Shown in pieces: positions 1 to 7,649 of a stretch of DNA of 64,000 nucleotides. Made by a program: the position numbers and the translations under genes. Below the pieces are notes generated by a model, which had not been told where the DNA came from, did not search any database, and saw nothing but the letters and a program-made list of their open reading frames with translations. The DNA lies in NCBI RefSeq assembly GCF_022026155.1, contig NZ_CP085041.1, forward strand, positions 1,892,306 to 1,956,305, given 5' to 3'. Source of the stretch: Dissulfurimicrobium hydrothermale (GTDB taxonomy: Bacteria; Desulfobacterota; Dissulfuribacteria; Dissulfuribacterales; Sh68). Positions within the stretch are counted from its first letter, which is position 1, and each line of letters opens with the position of its first letter.

Positions 1-1
1 C

Positions 2-631
2 GCTTTTGGGCCAGATGGGTTGGAGAACGCCATTCTACCCGGGCTCTCCATAATCTCAAAAGAAAAAAGAATGGTCCTGACCTCCATGATGATGAACGGC
101 GTCAACATCCCGCTCACCTCAAGCTGCGGCAGGCTCTTTGATGCGATAGCCGCCATCCTTGGGGTCTGTCTCACGGCCGACTATGAAGGACAGGCAGCGA
201 TGCAGCTGGAAACCGTCTCATGGGAGGCAAAAGATGAAAAGGTGTCTAGGAGTTATCCCATGGAGATCTCGAAAAAGGATGGAATGCTGGTGCTTGACCT
301 TTCAACCATCGTAAAATCAGTATTAAAAGACCTTAAAGATGCGGTACCGCTCCCCTTGATAGGGATATCATTTCACAGATGGCTTGTCGAGGCGTTATGC
401 CTTATTGTAAAAAAACTATCTGAAGAGACTGGCGTAAAAGAGATAGTCCTTAGCGGCGGGTGCATGCAGAACAAGATACTTTTGGAGGGCTTGATGACCG
501 CCATGATTCGCAAAGGTCTTGATCCATATGCTGGGGAATTGATCCCGGCGAATGACGGCGGGTTATCGCTAGGTCAACTTGTTGTTGGAGGCACAAGGTA
601 TGTGTCTGGCCGTACCAATGGAGGTTGTTGA
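2..631 (+). CDS. hypF: Carbamoyltransferase HypF, C-terminal part (5' end outside the window)
   Basis: This is the end of HypF, which makes the CN ligands of the [NiFe]-hydrogenase active site by transferring a carbamoyl group from carbamoyl phosphate to HypE. The frame is open from the left edge, so the gene is cut by the window, and the first ATG at 20 is internal. What remains is the Kae1-like C-terminal domain. It carries the family motif LSGGCMQNKILLEGL near its end, followed by ANDGGLSLGQ, both typical of HypF. The stop overlaps hypC by 32 bases, so the two are probably co-translated in one hyp operon. The identification is secure; only the length is unknown. Confidence 0.93.
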   Translation, partial: AFGPDGLENAILPGLSIISKEKRMVLTSMMMNGVNIPLTSSCGRLFDAIAAILGVCLTADYEGQAAMQLETVSWEAKDEKVSRSYPMEISKKDGMLVLDLSTIVKSVLKDLKDAVPLPLIGISFHRWLVEALCLIVKKLSEETGVKEIVLSGGCMQNKILLEGLMTAMIRKGLDPYAGELIPANDGGLSLGQLVVGGTRYVSGRTNGGC

Positions 632-845
632 AATAAAGGATGGCGATGAGCTGACATCTCCGATCGCCCTGGTGGAGCTGGGGGGGATAAGGCGCGAAAT
701 CAGGCTCGATATCGTAGACCGACTCCCTCATATTGGCGACTATGTGATCGTCCATGCAGGTTTCGCCGTACACAGCCTCACAAAAGACGAGGCCGAGGAG
801 AGTATCTCACTTATCAGGCGAATGGCCGATGGATGGAGGGAATAA
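600..845 (+). CDS. hypC: Hydrogenase maturation chaperone HypC
   Basis: HypC (81 aa) carries the Fe(CN)2CO unit together with HypD and delivers it to the hydrogenase large subunit. The start is the ATG at 600, because the mature protein must begin MCLAVP with Cys2, the essential iron ligand of the family. An in-frame ATG at 579 would bury that Cys. The rest (VELGGIRREI, GDYVIVHAGFAVHSL) fits the HypC/HupF OB-like fold. It overlaps the end of hypF and is followed by hypD seven bases later. Confidence 0.95.
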   Translation: MCLAVPMEVVEIKDGDELTSPIALVELGGIRREIRLDIVDRLPHIGDYVIVHAGFAVHSLTKDEAEESISLIRRMADGWRE

Positions 846-851
846 GGCGTA

Positions 852-1940
852 ATGGGTCAGTCTGAAGATATATCCGATCCGGACCTTATAAAAGACCTGG
901 CCTTGAGGCTTAAAGGACTTGTCAAAAGGCCGATGAAGTTCATGGAGGTCTGCGGCACACATACTGTAAGCATATCCCGTTCCGGGCTGCGTTCCATAAT
1001 CCCGAAGGAGATAGAGCTTATCTCAGGTCCGGGCTGCCCTGTCTGCGTCACGGCCCAGGGCGATATCGATGCCTTTATCGAGACCGCCAAGATACCTGGG
1101 ATAACGGTTACAACCTTTGGAGACCTCTTAAAGGTCCCAGGATCAAGCGACTCGCTGGCCGGACGGCGGGCCAAAGGGGCACAGGTGGATGTCGTCTACT
1201 CGCCCGTGGATGCACTTCAGCTCGCAAGAAAGGATAGATCACGCGAGGTGGTCTTCCTGGCGGTCGGCTTCGAGACCACCATCCCATGCATCGCCGCCAC
1301 CATAAAAGATGCGGCGCGCGATGGAACAGGCAATTTTTCTATACTACCCGCCCTGAAGCTCATGCCACCGGCACTTGAGGCCTTACTCGAAACCGACATT
1401 GGCATCGACGGCCTAATCTGTCCAGGCCATGTAAGCGCTGTCATAGGGGCCGCAGCTTACAAACCTATAGCAGAAGGTTTTGGGATGCCGTGCGTAGTTG
1501 CAGGTTTTGAACCGGCCGAAATACTCTTTGCACTGATCCTTTTGGCGAGACAGGTGAATGCAGGGAGGGCCGAGGTTGAAAACGCCTATCCAAGGGCGGT
1601 CTCGTGGGAGGGGAACGGCAAGGCCTTGGGCATCATGAACGAGGTCTTCCTCCAGTGCGATACAGAGTGGAGAGGCCTCGGCGCGATAAGACAAAGCGGC
1701 CTTGCCCTAAAGCCTGAATACAATAAATTTGACGCAAAATACAGGTTCGGGATCGAGACAAGACACACACCTGAACCGAAGGGCTGCCTGTGCGGCGACA
1801 TAATAAAAGGATTAGACATCCCAAGCAACTGCCCGTTTTTTGCATCAATATGCACACCGGTCTCTCCGGTGGGCCCGTGCATGGTCTCGTCAGAGGGGGC
1901 ATGCGCAGCATATTTCAGATACGAAACAGGGGTAATATGA
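852..1940 (+). CDS. hypD: Hydrogenase iron-centre assembly protein HypD
   Basis: HypD (362 aa) is the [4Fe-4S] scaffold on which the Fe(CN)2CO group of [NiFe]-hydrogenase is built with HypC and HypE. Conserved cysteine motifs are visible: EVCGTHT near residue 30, SGPGCPVCVT near residue 60, and GCLCGDI plus later cysteines in the C-terminal cluster-binding region (NCPFFASICTPVSPVGPC). Length is normal for the family. A weak ribosome site (GGAGGGAATAAGG) precedes the ATG. The stop codon overlaps the hypE start (ATGA), indicating translational coupling. Confidence 0.96.
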   Translation: MGQSEDISDPDLIKDLALRLKGLVKRPMKFMEVCGTHTVSISRSGLRSIIPKEIELISGPGCPVCVTAQGDIDAFIETAKIPGITVTTFGDLLKVPGSSDSLAGRRAKGAQVDVVYSPVDALQLARKDRSREVVFLAVGFETTIPCIAATIKDAARDGTGNFSILPALKLMPPALEALLETDIGIDGLICPGHVSAVIGAAAYKPIAEGFGMPCVVAGFEPAEILFALILLARQVNAGRAEVENAYPRAVSWEGNGKALGIMNEVFLQCDTEWRGLGAIRQSGLALKPEYNKFDAKYRFGIETRHTPEPKGCLCGDIIKGLDIPSNCPFFASICTPVSPVGPCMVSSEGACAAYFRYETGVI

Positions 1941-2962
1941 GACTGGAAAATATCCTCCTCGATCATGGAAGCGGCGGGCTCTTTACGCAAGAGCTGGTTG
2001 AAAAGGTCTTTCTGCCCAGACTTGACAATCCGATCCTTTCGGAATTTGGAGACAGCGCCCTAATCGATATGGGGCCCTGGGGAGCCGGGCGGATCGCCTT
2101 CACAACCGACTCTTACGTAGTTGATCCCATCTTCTTCCCAGGCGGGGACATTGGGGCCCTGGCGGTAAGCGGGACGATAAACGACCTCTGCATGCGTGGG
2201 GCTGTGCCTTTATTCCTGAGCCTTGGACTCATCCTTGAGGAAGGCCTTGCGATGGATGACCTGGAGCAGGTTATAGGATCCATCCAGGCGGCGTCTTGTT
2301 CCGCAGGGGTCCAGGTGGTGACCGGAGACACAAAGGTGGTACCGAGGGGTAAGGCGGACAAGATATTCATAAACACCTCTGGGATCGGTGTCATAAAAAA
2401 TGGGGCTGATATATCCTCATCAAAGGCTTCTGTTGGGGATGCCGTGATCCTTTCAGGGACCATGGGGGATCATGGTGCAACCATCCTCGCCAGCCGACAT
2501 GGCCTTGCATTTGAAGGCAATCTAAAGAGCGACGTCACGGCCCTCAACAGAATGATCGAGGCCTTGATGAATGCAGTTCCTAAAGACGCGATACATACCA
2601 TGCGGGACCCGACGAGGGGCGGCGTAGCGACCGCACTGAACGAGATCGCCAGGACGGCAGGGGTTGCGATCGAGATAGACGAAGGCAATGTGCCGGTCAA
2701 GCCAGAGGTCAAAACGGCCTGCGAGATACTGGGTCTTGACCCGTTTTATCTGGCTAACGAGGGTAAATGTCTGGCGATAGTAGATGAAAAGGCCGCCGAG
2801 TCTGCAGTCTATTCCATGCGCCTCATGCCAGAAGGCCGGGATGCTGCTTTGATCGGCAGGATCAAAGATGGCAGGCCGGGGCAGGTGGTGCTGCGGACAA
2901 AGATCGGCGGGTGCCGGATACTCAGGCCTCTCTCTGGTGAACCTCTCCCGAGGATATGCTGA
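1937..2962 (+). CDS. hypE: Carbamoyl-dehydrating enzyme HypE
   Basis: HypE (341 aa) dehydrates the thiocarboxamide on its own C-terminal Cys to thiocyanate and hands CN to the HypCD iron. The start is the ATG at 1937, overlapping the hypD stop as ATGA. An upstream in-frame ATG at 1790 lies inside hypD and is unlikely. The protein begins LLDHGSGG, contains the PurM/AIR-synthase-like ATP motif region (VTGDTKVV, RDPTRGGVA), and ends exactly with PRIC, the catalytic C-terminal cysteine tail. The gene overlaps the following protease gene. Confidence 0.96.
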   Translation: MRLENILLDHGSGGLFTQELVEKVFLPRLDNPILSEFGDSALIDMGPWGAGRIAFTTDSYVVDPIFFPGGDIGALAVSGTINDLCMRGAVPLFLSLGLILEEGLAMDDLEQVIGSIQAASCSAGVQVVTGDTKVVPRGKADKIFINTSGIGVIKNGADISSSKASVGDAVILSGTMGDHGATILASRHGLAFEGNLKSDVTALNRMIEALMNAVPKDAIHTMRDPTRGGVATALNEIARTAGVAIEIDEGNVPVKPEVKTACEILGLDPFYLANEGKCLAIVDEKAAESAVYSMRLMPEGRDAALIGRIKDGRPGQVVLRTKIGGCRILRPLSGEPLPRIC

Positions 2963-3498
2963 TGATATATAGCTCAACCTTTGATGACCGCCATCTCGAG
3001 GCAGGTGTGCTTGGTGTTGGAAACCTCCTTTTAAGGGATGAGGGCTTTGGGGTGCATCTCATCCGTCACCTCGAGTCAAGGTATGTCTTTCCGGACACGG
3101 TAAGGCTTGTGGATGGTGGCACATCAGGCATATTCCTTTCCCCTTTTTTTGAAAAAACCAATAAGGTGCTCACCGTAGATATAATCAAATCTGATGAGCC
3201 GCCCGGCACTATTCTAAGATTTACCCAGGATGAGCTCAAGGCCCGATCGGCCCAGCTCAGGATGTCACCACATCAGATAGGTGTGCTTGAAATACTCGAA
3301 ATATGCAAACTCAGGGGAAGGGCCCCTGAGCATGTGGATTTTCTAGGCGTCGTACCTTTGGATCTATCCACTGGGATAGGGCTATCCACTGTCCTTGAAG
3401 AGAGACTCCCTGTTGTTGCAGCCATGGTACTTGATTATCTGGACGACCTTGGGCTGAGAGCTACGGTGCAGAAGGATCATCGGGTATGCACGAGTTGA
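2956..3498 (+). CDS. Hydrogenase maturation protease (HyaD/HybD family)
   Basis: This 180-aa endopeptidase removes the C-terminal extension of a [NiFe]-hydrogenase large subunit once nickel is in place. The family signature GVGNLLLRDEGFGVH lies near residue 22, with the nickel-sensing Glu in RDEG, a second acidic site in TVDIIKSDEP and the His in MSPHQIG. These correspond to the Glu/Asp/His ligands of HybD. A second ATG six bases downstream is an equally possible start. It sits between hypE and hypA, overlapping both. Which hydrogenase it processes cannot be told, because no structural genes lie in the window. Confidence 0.92.
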   Translation: MLMIYSSTFDDRHLEAGVLGVGNLLLRDEGFGVHLIRHLESRYVFPDTVRLVDGGTSGIFLSPFFEKTNKVLTVDIIKSDEPPGTILRFTQDELKARSAQLRMSPHQIGVLEILEICKLRGRAPEHVDFLGVVPLDLSTGIGLSTVLEERLPVVAAMVLDYLDDLGLRATVQKDHRVCTS

Positions 3499-3833
3499 GC
3501 CTTGCCCAGGCGGTGATCGACGAGATCGTACAGCTTGCAAGGGAACATAAGGCAGACAAGGTCTTGAAGGTAAGGGTAATGATCGGCGCCCTGTCAGGCG
3601 TGGTTAAGGACTCTTTTGCGTTTGGTTTCAAGGCCATGGCCATGACCAATGAGATTACAAAGGGCGCAGCACTTGTGATCGAGACCCCGGCGGTTCCTTA
3701 CAGATGCATTGGATGTGGACATGAGTTCAAGACCGAGGGCGGCCGCCCTGATTGCTGCCCTAGGTGCGGCGCGAGAGATGTTTTCCCGCAGGGCGGAGAT
3801 GAGCTCCTCCTTATGCAGGTTGAGATGGAATAG
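3486..3833 (+). CDS. hypA: Hydrogenase nickel incorporation protein HypA
   Basis: HypA (115 aa) works with HypB to insert nickel into the hydrogenase large subunit. The N-terminus MHEL carries the nickel-binding His2. The C-terminal half has the zinc ribbon, with two Cys pairs (YRCIGCG and CCPRCG). The start overlaps the preceding protease gene by 13 bases. After the TAG stop the same frame remains open for about 200 bases without a start codon (described separately), so hypB is displaced from hypA. Confidence 0.95.
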   Translation: MHELSLAQAVIDEIVQLAREHKADKVLKVRVMIGALSGVVKDSFAFGFKAMAMTNEITKGAALVIETPAVPYRCIGCGHEFKTEGGRPDCCPRCGARDVFPQGGDELLLMQVEME

Positions 3834-4034
3834 TTTAAATTTCAATGTAGGATTAAGGCCTCATACATAAATGGTCTGACCAAACCCAGATTCGGCATCC
3901 CTTTTTCTGACGTTGGACATAGCGCCCACAACCAGGCCGAGACCATCCATGGCCTCCTTATCGACATATTAGACACGGTAGCCGGACCAAAGCGTAACCA
4001 GACCATAAATGAATTATGTGCAATGATATTTTGA
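3834..4034 (+). pseudogene. Unrecognised open stretch between hypA and hypB, no start codon
   Basis: Directly after the hypA stop the same frame stays open for 66 codons and ends at TGA 4032-4034. It has no ATG, GTG or TTG start near its beginning. The predicted peptide looks protein-like rather than random: it includes SYINGLTKPRFGIPFSD, then GHSAHNQAETIHGLLIDIL and a KRNQTINELC tail. I do not recognise the family. It may be the 3' remnant of a decayed gene, or a stretch open by chance. It separates hypA from hypB by 259 bases in an otherwise overlapping operon. Confidence 0.3.
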
Positions 4035-4092
4035 AGACAGGATGCGAAGGCGAAGCGATGAATACAGTACACTTGGGATAGGAGGAAAGGAC

Positions 4093-4794
4093 ATGTGTGA
4101 GACCTGTGGCTGCCCAGGCGCAAAAAAAGTGGATGTGAACAAGGTCATTCTTGCGGCGAACGAGGCCCAAGCTCGGATAAACCGGCGTCATATCGAGGCC
4201 ATGGGCGCAGTGGCTATAAATCTTATTAGTAGCCCGGGCTCAGGCAAGACCACACTCCTTGAAAAGACAATAGATATGCTGGACGGCGTAATGAAAATCG
4301 GGGTTATAGAAGGCGACATAGAGACCGAGCGGGATGCAGAGCGCATAAGGACGAAAGGGATACCTGCAATCCAACTGACTACAAGCGGGGCGTGTCATCT
4401 CGACGCCCCGCTTGTACACCGCGGACTCCACGAGCTCGAGGAACAGCTCGATGGGGCCCACCTTGATATCATCTTCATAGAAAACGTAGGCAATCTCGTC
4501 TGCCCTGCGGCCTTCAACCTTGGGGAACATGAACGGGCCGTTTTGTTATCGGTCCCCGAGGGTTCAGACAAACCAGCCAAATACCCGACGGTCTTTCTGA
4601 ACTCCCAGGTCTTTTTGGTCACCAAAACAGACCTCCTGCCGTATTTCCCTGATTTTTCCCAGGAAGAGGCAAAAAAAGAGGCCTTACGGCTGAATCCCCA
4701 CCTAAAGATCATCTCCCTTTCGGCCGTAACTGGCCTCGGCATGGACGATTGGATGATGTATTTGCAACGGATTCGTCGTAAAAATATAATATAA
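4093..4794 (+). CDS. hypB: Hydrogenase nickel GTPase HypB
   Basis: HypB (233 aa) is the SIMIBI-class GTPase that drives nickel delivery with HypA. The start at 4093 is chosen because a strong ribosome site (GGAGGAAAGG, 4081-4090) precedes it and the protein then begins MCETCGCPG, the N-terminal high-affinity metal motif of the E. coli type. An in-frame ATG at 4042 would add 17 unrelated residues. The P-loop SSPGSGKTT lies near residue 46, the metal-binding GACHLDA site near 105, and IENVGNLVCPA follows. The long C-terminus ends with VTGLGMDDW. Confidence 0.95.
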   Translation: MCETCGCPGAKKVDVNKVILAANEAQARINRRHIEAMGAVAINLISSPGSGKTTLLEKTIDMLDGVMKIGVIEGDIETERDAERIRTKGIPAIQLTTSGACHLDAPLVHRGLHELEEQLDGAHLDIIFIENVGNLVCPAAFNLGEHERAVLLSVPEGSDKPAKYPTVFLNSQVFLVTKTDLLPYFPDFSQEEAKKEALRLNPHLKIISLSAVTGLGMDDWMMYLQRIRRKNII

Positions 4795-4875
4795 AATAAA
4801 TCTCATTGAGGCGGATTTAAGCAGGCCAAGGTTATAGACTAGATCCGTTACGCATCAAATCAAACGATTTAAATT

Positions 4876-5000
4876 TGATGGTCTTGTAAAAATTATATAC
4901 GATGCTAAGCGAAAATCGTCAAATGCAAGGCTGCAGGGCCTGACAAATGAGGCATACTTCCTGTACGCCTCATTGACAAAGGATGCAGCACAATACACTG
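4876..5000. repeat. Degraded copy of a MITE-like imperfect palindromic repeat
   Basis: The stretch from TGATGGTCTTGTAAAAA through GCTAAGCGAAAATCGT, AAATGCAAGGC, AATGAGGCATACTT and GGATGCAGCACAATAC matches, block by block, the reverse complement of 37274-37430. The left end is intact, but the right terminal arm is unrecognisable, so this copy is probably truncated. It lies in the 235-base gap between hypB and the convergent universal stress gene. The rest of that gap (4795-4875 and 5001-5029) shows nothing further to me. Confidence 0.6.
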
Positions 5001-5029
5001 GATCAAAGAGACCCAATATCTTTTTATAT

Positions 5030-5881
5030 TTATTTTACTACGAGGACTGGACGGTCTGAATAGCCAATGACCTTTTCAGTGACGCTCCCCATAAGGAGTC
5101 TCTTTAGCCCTGTCCTTCCATGAGAGCCCATCACTATAGCGTCTACACCCAGCTCCCTTGCGGTCTCAAGTATTACCTTATAGGTCGTGCCTTCTTTGAC
5201 AATAGCCTCGGCCTTTATACCTTCATTTTCGGCAAGTTTTACAGCGCCTTCAACATATGTCCTCGCCTTTTTTACCAGATCATCAACGGCCCCAAGTGCC
5301 CTTTCGTAAAGTTCAGGAGGTACATCGACAACGGAGACGGCCTTCAATTCGCCTCCGTAGGACCTTGCAAAATTTATCGCCCTTAAGACCGCAACATTGC
5401 TGTATTTTGAGCCGTCAACAGCCACAAGGATCTTGCCCCAACCTATCCTGGCCCCCTCAGGGACAACAAGGACATCTATCGGGCTATGCCCAATGACCCT
5501 CGCCGTGACGCTACCCACGAACATCCTTTCGAGGTCAGACAGACCTCTTCTTCCCATGACGATCAGCTCGCAGTTTTCAGATATTGCGAGCTCGATGATC
5601 TTCTCGTGCGCCTCTCCCTCTTCGAGGACCATCTTTGCCAACACCCTCTCAGCCTGAACCATCTCCCTTGCCTTTAAAAGCGCATCTTCGCACGACCGCC
5701 TCATAGAGGCCGTCAAATCGCCGAATATGGCAAGGCCGATGTCTCCATCGTGGGGCGGCGCAATACATGTCACGGTGATCCAGCTTTTCTCGTCTGAGGC
5801 AAACCCGAGAGACTCTTTCAAGACATGAAAGGCCGATTCCGAACCATCTAAACATACAAGCATCTTTTTATACGTTCCCAT
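5030..5881 (-). CDS. Tandem-domain universal stress protein (UspA family)
   Basis: This 283-aa cytoplasmic protein has two full Usp domains in tandem, roughly residues 4-140 and 147-283. Each has the ATP-binding loop G-x2-G-x9-G-S: GRRGLSDLERMFVGS in the first half and GSHGRTGLKRLLMGS in the second, so both are likely of the nucleotide-binding kind. Each half also starts with the typical KxLVxxDGSxxS strand (MLVCLDGSES, ILVAVDGSKYS). It is the last gene of a minus-strand unit 63 bases after the TauE/SafE gene, suggesting a link to stress from sulfur-anion export. The exact role is not predictable. Confidence 0.9.
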   Translation of the reverse strand: MGTYKKMLVCLDGSESAFHVLKESLGFASDEKSWITVTCIAPPHDGDIGLAIFGDLTASMRRSCEDALLKAREMVQAERVLAKMVLEEGEAHEKIIELAISENCELIVMGRRGLSDLERMFVGSVTARVIGHSPIDVLVVPEGARIGWGKILVAVDGSKYSNVAVLRAINFARSYGGELKAVSVVDVPPELYERALGAVDDLVKKARTYVEGAVKLAENEGIKAEAIVKEGTTYKVILETARELGVDAIVMGSHGRTGLKRLLMGSVTEKVIGYSDRPVLVVK

Positions 5882-5944
5882 ACCTCACCCCTGCTTGCTG
5901 CCCCTTCGCCTGCAAAAAAGGATAACAAAATGATTTTTAGATCC

Positions 5945-7039
5945 TTAGATCTTACCGGGAGACATCACTTCTTTTGCAGCCATTCTTTCCTCGCGAAGTC
6001 CCTGCCATATGGCCTTTAAAACTATGAAGGCGCCAAGAAACAACGCAAAGAGCATTATAGCGAAGCTTGTATTCTTCAATATCTTCTGCGTGCCTTCCGT
6101 TATGGGTTGAATCAGGCCAAGATGTGACATATAGACAGGGACCATCAGGCCCCTGCTGAATAGGACAATGACCATTATTAGCCCCATGACGACCTTTATC
6201 ATATACGCCTTTACATAGGTTGTTCCTATAGCTCCGAGCTGGACACCGAAAAGAGAGCCGGCAAGTATGATCATGGCGAGCCTTATATCGACAAGCCCGT
6301 GTATGGCATACTTGAGAGACCCACCAAACCCCATAACAAATGCCACAACCAGCTCTGTTGCAGACGCCATGATGCTGGGCGCGCCGAGCACATAGATCAT
6401 TGAAGGCACGCCAATAAACCCGCCTACCGCGATTGTTGCTGCAAGCAGGCCGGTTGCAAACGCCAGAGGTATGATAAATAATATCGATATCTTTGCATTG
6501 AGCGACCTGAAATATATCATCGTGCCCGGGATCGGTATGTTGACAGACTGAACCCACCTTGCGATCTTTGTCGTCTTTTCCTTCGCCTCAGTAGTCCCTG
6601 ATCTGTAGGTGCCATATGCATCTTTCAAGACGTATGTCCCGACTATCCCAAGAACCAGCACAAATATCACGCTGACATAAAGGTTTGAGCCATCGTTGCC
6701 AAAGGTATTCTTGATCACCTCCTGCACATGGGCGCCATACATGACGCCAGCCTCGGCAAATATACCGAAGATGAGTCCCAGCTTCAGATCCACCTGACCA
6801 TACTTGGCACGCTTTATAGCACCCACAAGCGCCTTCGGGAATTTATGACACATGTTGCTTGCAACCGCGACGAGCCCTGGGACGCCCAGACTCATCATCG
6901 CAGGCGTAAGCACAAAGGCGCCGCCAGATCCTATGAAACCGCTTACAAGACCACCGACAAACCCCACAAAAAACAGATAGGTCACGATTATCCAGTTAAG
7001 CTCTATAAAGTTGGATAGTTGAGGCGCGATATCATGCAT
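5945..7039 (-). CDS. TauE/SafE family anion exporter (likely sulfite or related sulfur anion)
   Basis: This 364-aa inner-membrane protein has the TauE/SafE pattern: two repeats of about four membrane spans with glycine-rich starts (FVGGLVSGFIGSGGAFVLTPAMMSLG near residue 25, ATIAVGGFIGVPSMIYVLG near residue 205). Members export sulfite, sulfoacetate or other anions. In sulfur-metabolising bacteria a role in sulfite or sulfate traffic is likely, but the substrate is inferred. A small membrane-protein gene ends two bases upstream, indicating co-translation, and a universal stress gene follows. The central loop (residues 130-165) is charged and probably soluble. Confidence 0.85.
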   Translation of the reverse strand: MHDIAPQLSNFIELNWIIVTYLFFVGFVGGLVSGFIGSGGAFVLTPAMMSLGVPGLVAVASNMCHKFPKALVGAIKRAKYGQVDLKLGLIFGIFAEAGVMYGAHVQEVIKNTFGNDGSNLYVSVIFVLVLGIVGTYVLKDAYGTYRSGTTEAKEKTTKIARWVQSVNIPIPGTMIYFRSLNAKISILFIIPLAFATGLLAATIAVGGFIGVPSMIYVLGAPSIMASATELVVAFVMGFGGSLKYAIHGLVDIRLAMIILAGSLFGVQLGAIGTTYVKAYMIKVVMGLIMVIVLFSRGLMVPVYMSHLGLIQPITEGTQKILKNTSFAIMLFALFLGAFIVLKAIWQGLREERMAAKEVMSPGKI

Positions 7040-7041
7040 GT

Positions 7042-7290
7042 CTATTTAACCCCCTTTGTCTTTTTGGCATCCACGCCTAGAACCGACCAAAAGCTGCCGG
7101 TGAACCCCCCGTGGACATATGAAAAAACAAACGCCATTGCAATTGGGAGAAACGCATATACACCGCCTTTGGCGCATATCTGCACAACAAAATCCCCCTT
7201 GAGCAACAAAAACGTATAGAGCGACGCAGATATCGCCCCCATGATTATCATCTTTATGTAAGGTCTCTTTTTTTCATAAACACCATCCAT
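7042..7290 (-). CDS. Small membrane protein upstream of the TauE/SafE gene
   Basis: This 82-aa protein has two hydrophobic segments, about residues 13-32 (MIIMGAISASLYTFLLL) and 42-62 (GVYAFLPIAMAFVFSYVHGG), with a Lys-rich C-terminus. A strong ribosome site (AAGGAGG) precedes the ATG. It ends two bases before the exporter gene, so it is likely a partner or accessory subunit of that exporter. I know of no assigned function. Confidence that it is a real gene is high because of spacing, ribosome site and clear membrane topology. Confidence 0.75.
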   Translation of the reverse strand: MDGVYEKKRPYIKMIIMGAISASLYTFLLLKGDFVVQICAKGGVYAFLPIAMAFVFSYVHGGFTGSFWSVLGVDAKKTKGVK

Positions 7291-7356
7291 CTATCTATTA
7301 CCTCCTTGAACAAACTTATTGTAAAAAGGATTGATCCCGTCTCGTCGTCTTTTCAT
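7291..7356 (-). CDS. Possible 21-residue leader ORF before the TauE/SafE operon
   Basis: An ATG at 7356 opens a 21-codon frame rich in Lys/Arg at its start and containing DGINPFYNKF. Its TAG stop abuts the ATG of the small membrane protein gene, and the strong AAGGAGG site of that gene lies inside its last codons. It could be a tiny structural protein or a leader peptide coupling translation of the operon. No clear ribosome site of its own is visible, so chance is quite possible. Confidence 0.25.
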   Translation of the reverse strand: MKRRRDGINPFYNKFVQGGNR

Positions 7357-7649
7357 CCATCCGTTTTTCTTTTCGCAACACCTCCCGTTTATTTTTTTAT
7401 CCTACTGATCTCCTATCCTTGGTAGTTTTTTATTTTATATCTTTTTTTTCAAATTTAAACATAATTTAATCAAGTTATTTTTAGCGAATTAAGAAAATTA
7501 AAATAATTATTTGATTTAATTATATTTTAAAAATTTGAAAAATTTATTACTGTTTCATTTTACAACTTTATTTAAAGATCTTTGGAATGAAATAGGGATT
7601 TCTTGTTAAGATAATGAGCCAAAAAGGCGACCGGTTAGATGGAGATAGG
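7357..7649. other. AT-rich intergenic region, promoter side of the exporter operon
   Basis: This gap holds an extremely AT-rich core (about 7420-7580), the probable promoter region for the minus-strand exporter operon, and the 3' side of the radical SAM gene. I see no terminator with a clear GC stem, no tRNA, and no convincing small ORF that could encode a precursor peptide for the radical SAM enzyme. Confidence 0.5.

Noticed and set aside
1586-1990. Long minus-strand frames across hypD and hypE
   Set aside because: They are antisense shadows of GC-rich coding sequence with no ribosome sites or family resemblance.
3831-4034. Read-through of the hypA TAG stop (for example pyrrolysine)
   Set aside because: HypA has its normal length at the TAG, and no element supports read-through.
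7291-7649. RiPP precursor peptide for the radical SAM enzyme
   Set aside because: The only small frame belongs to the opposite operon's leader, and the rest is AT-rich with early stops.
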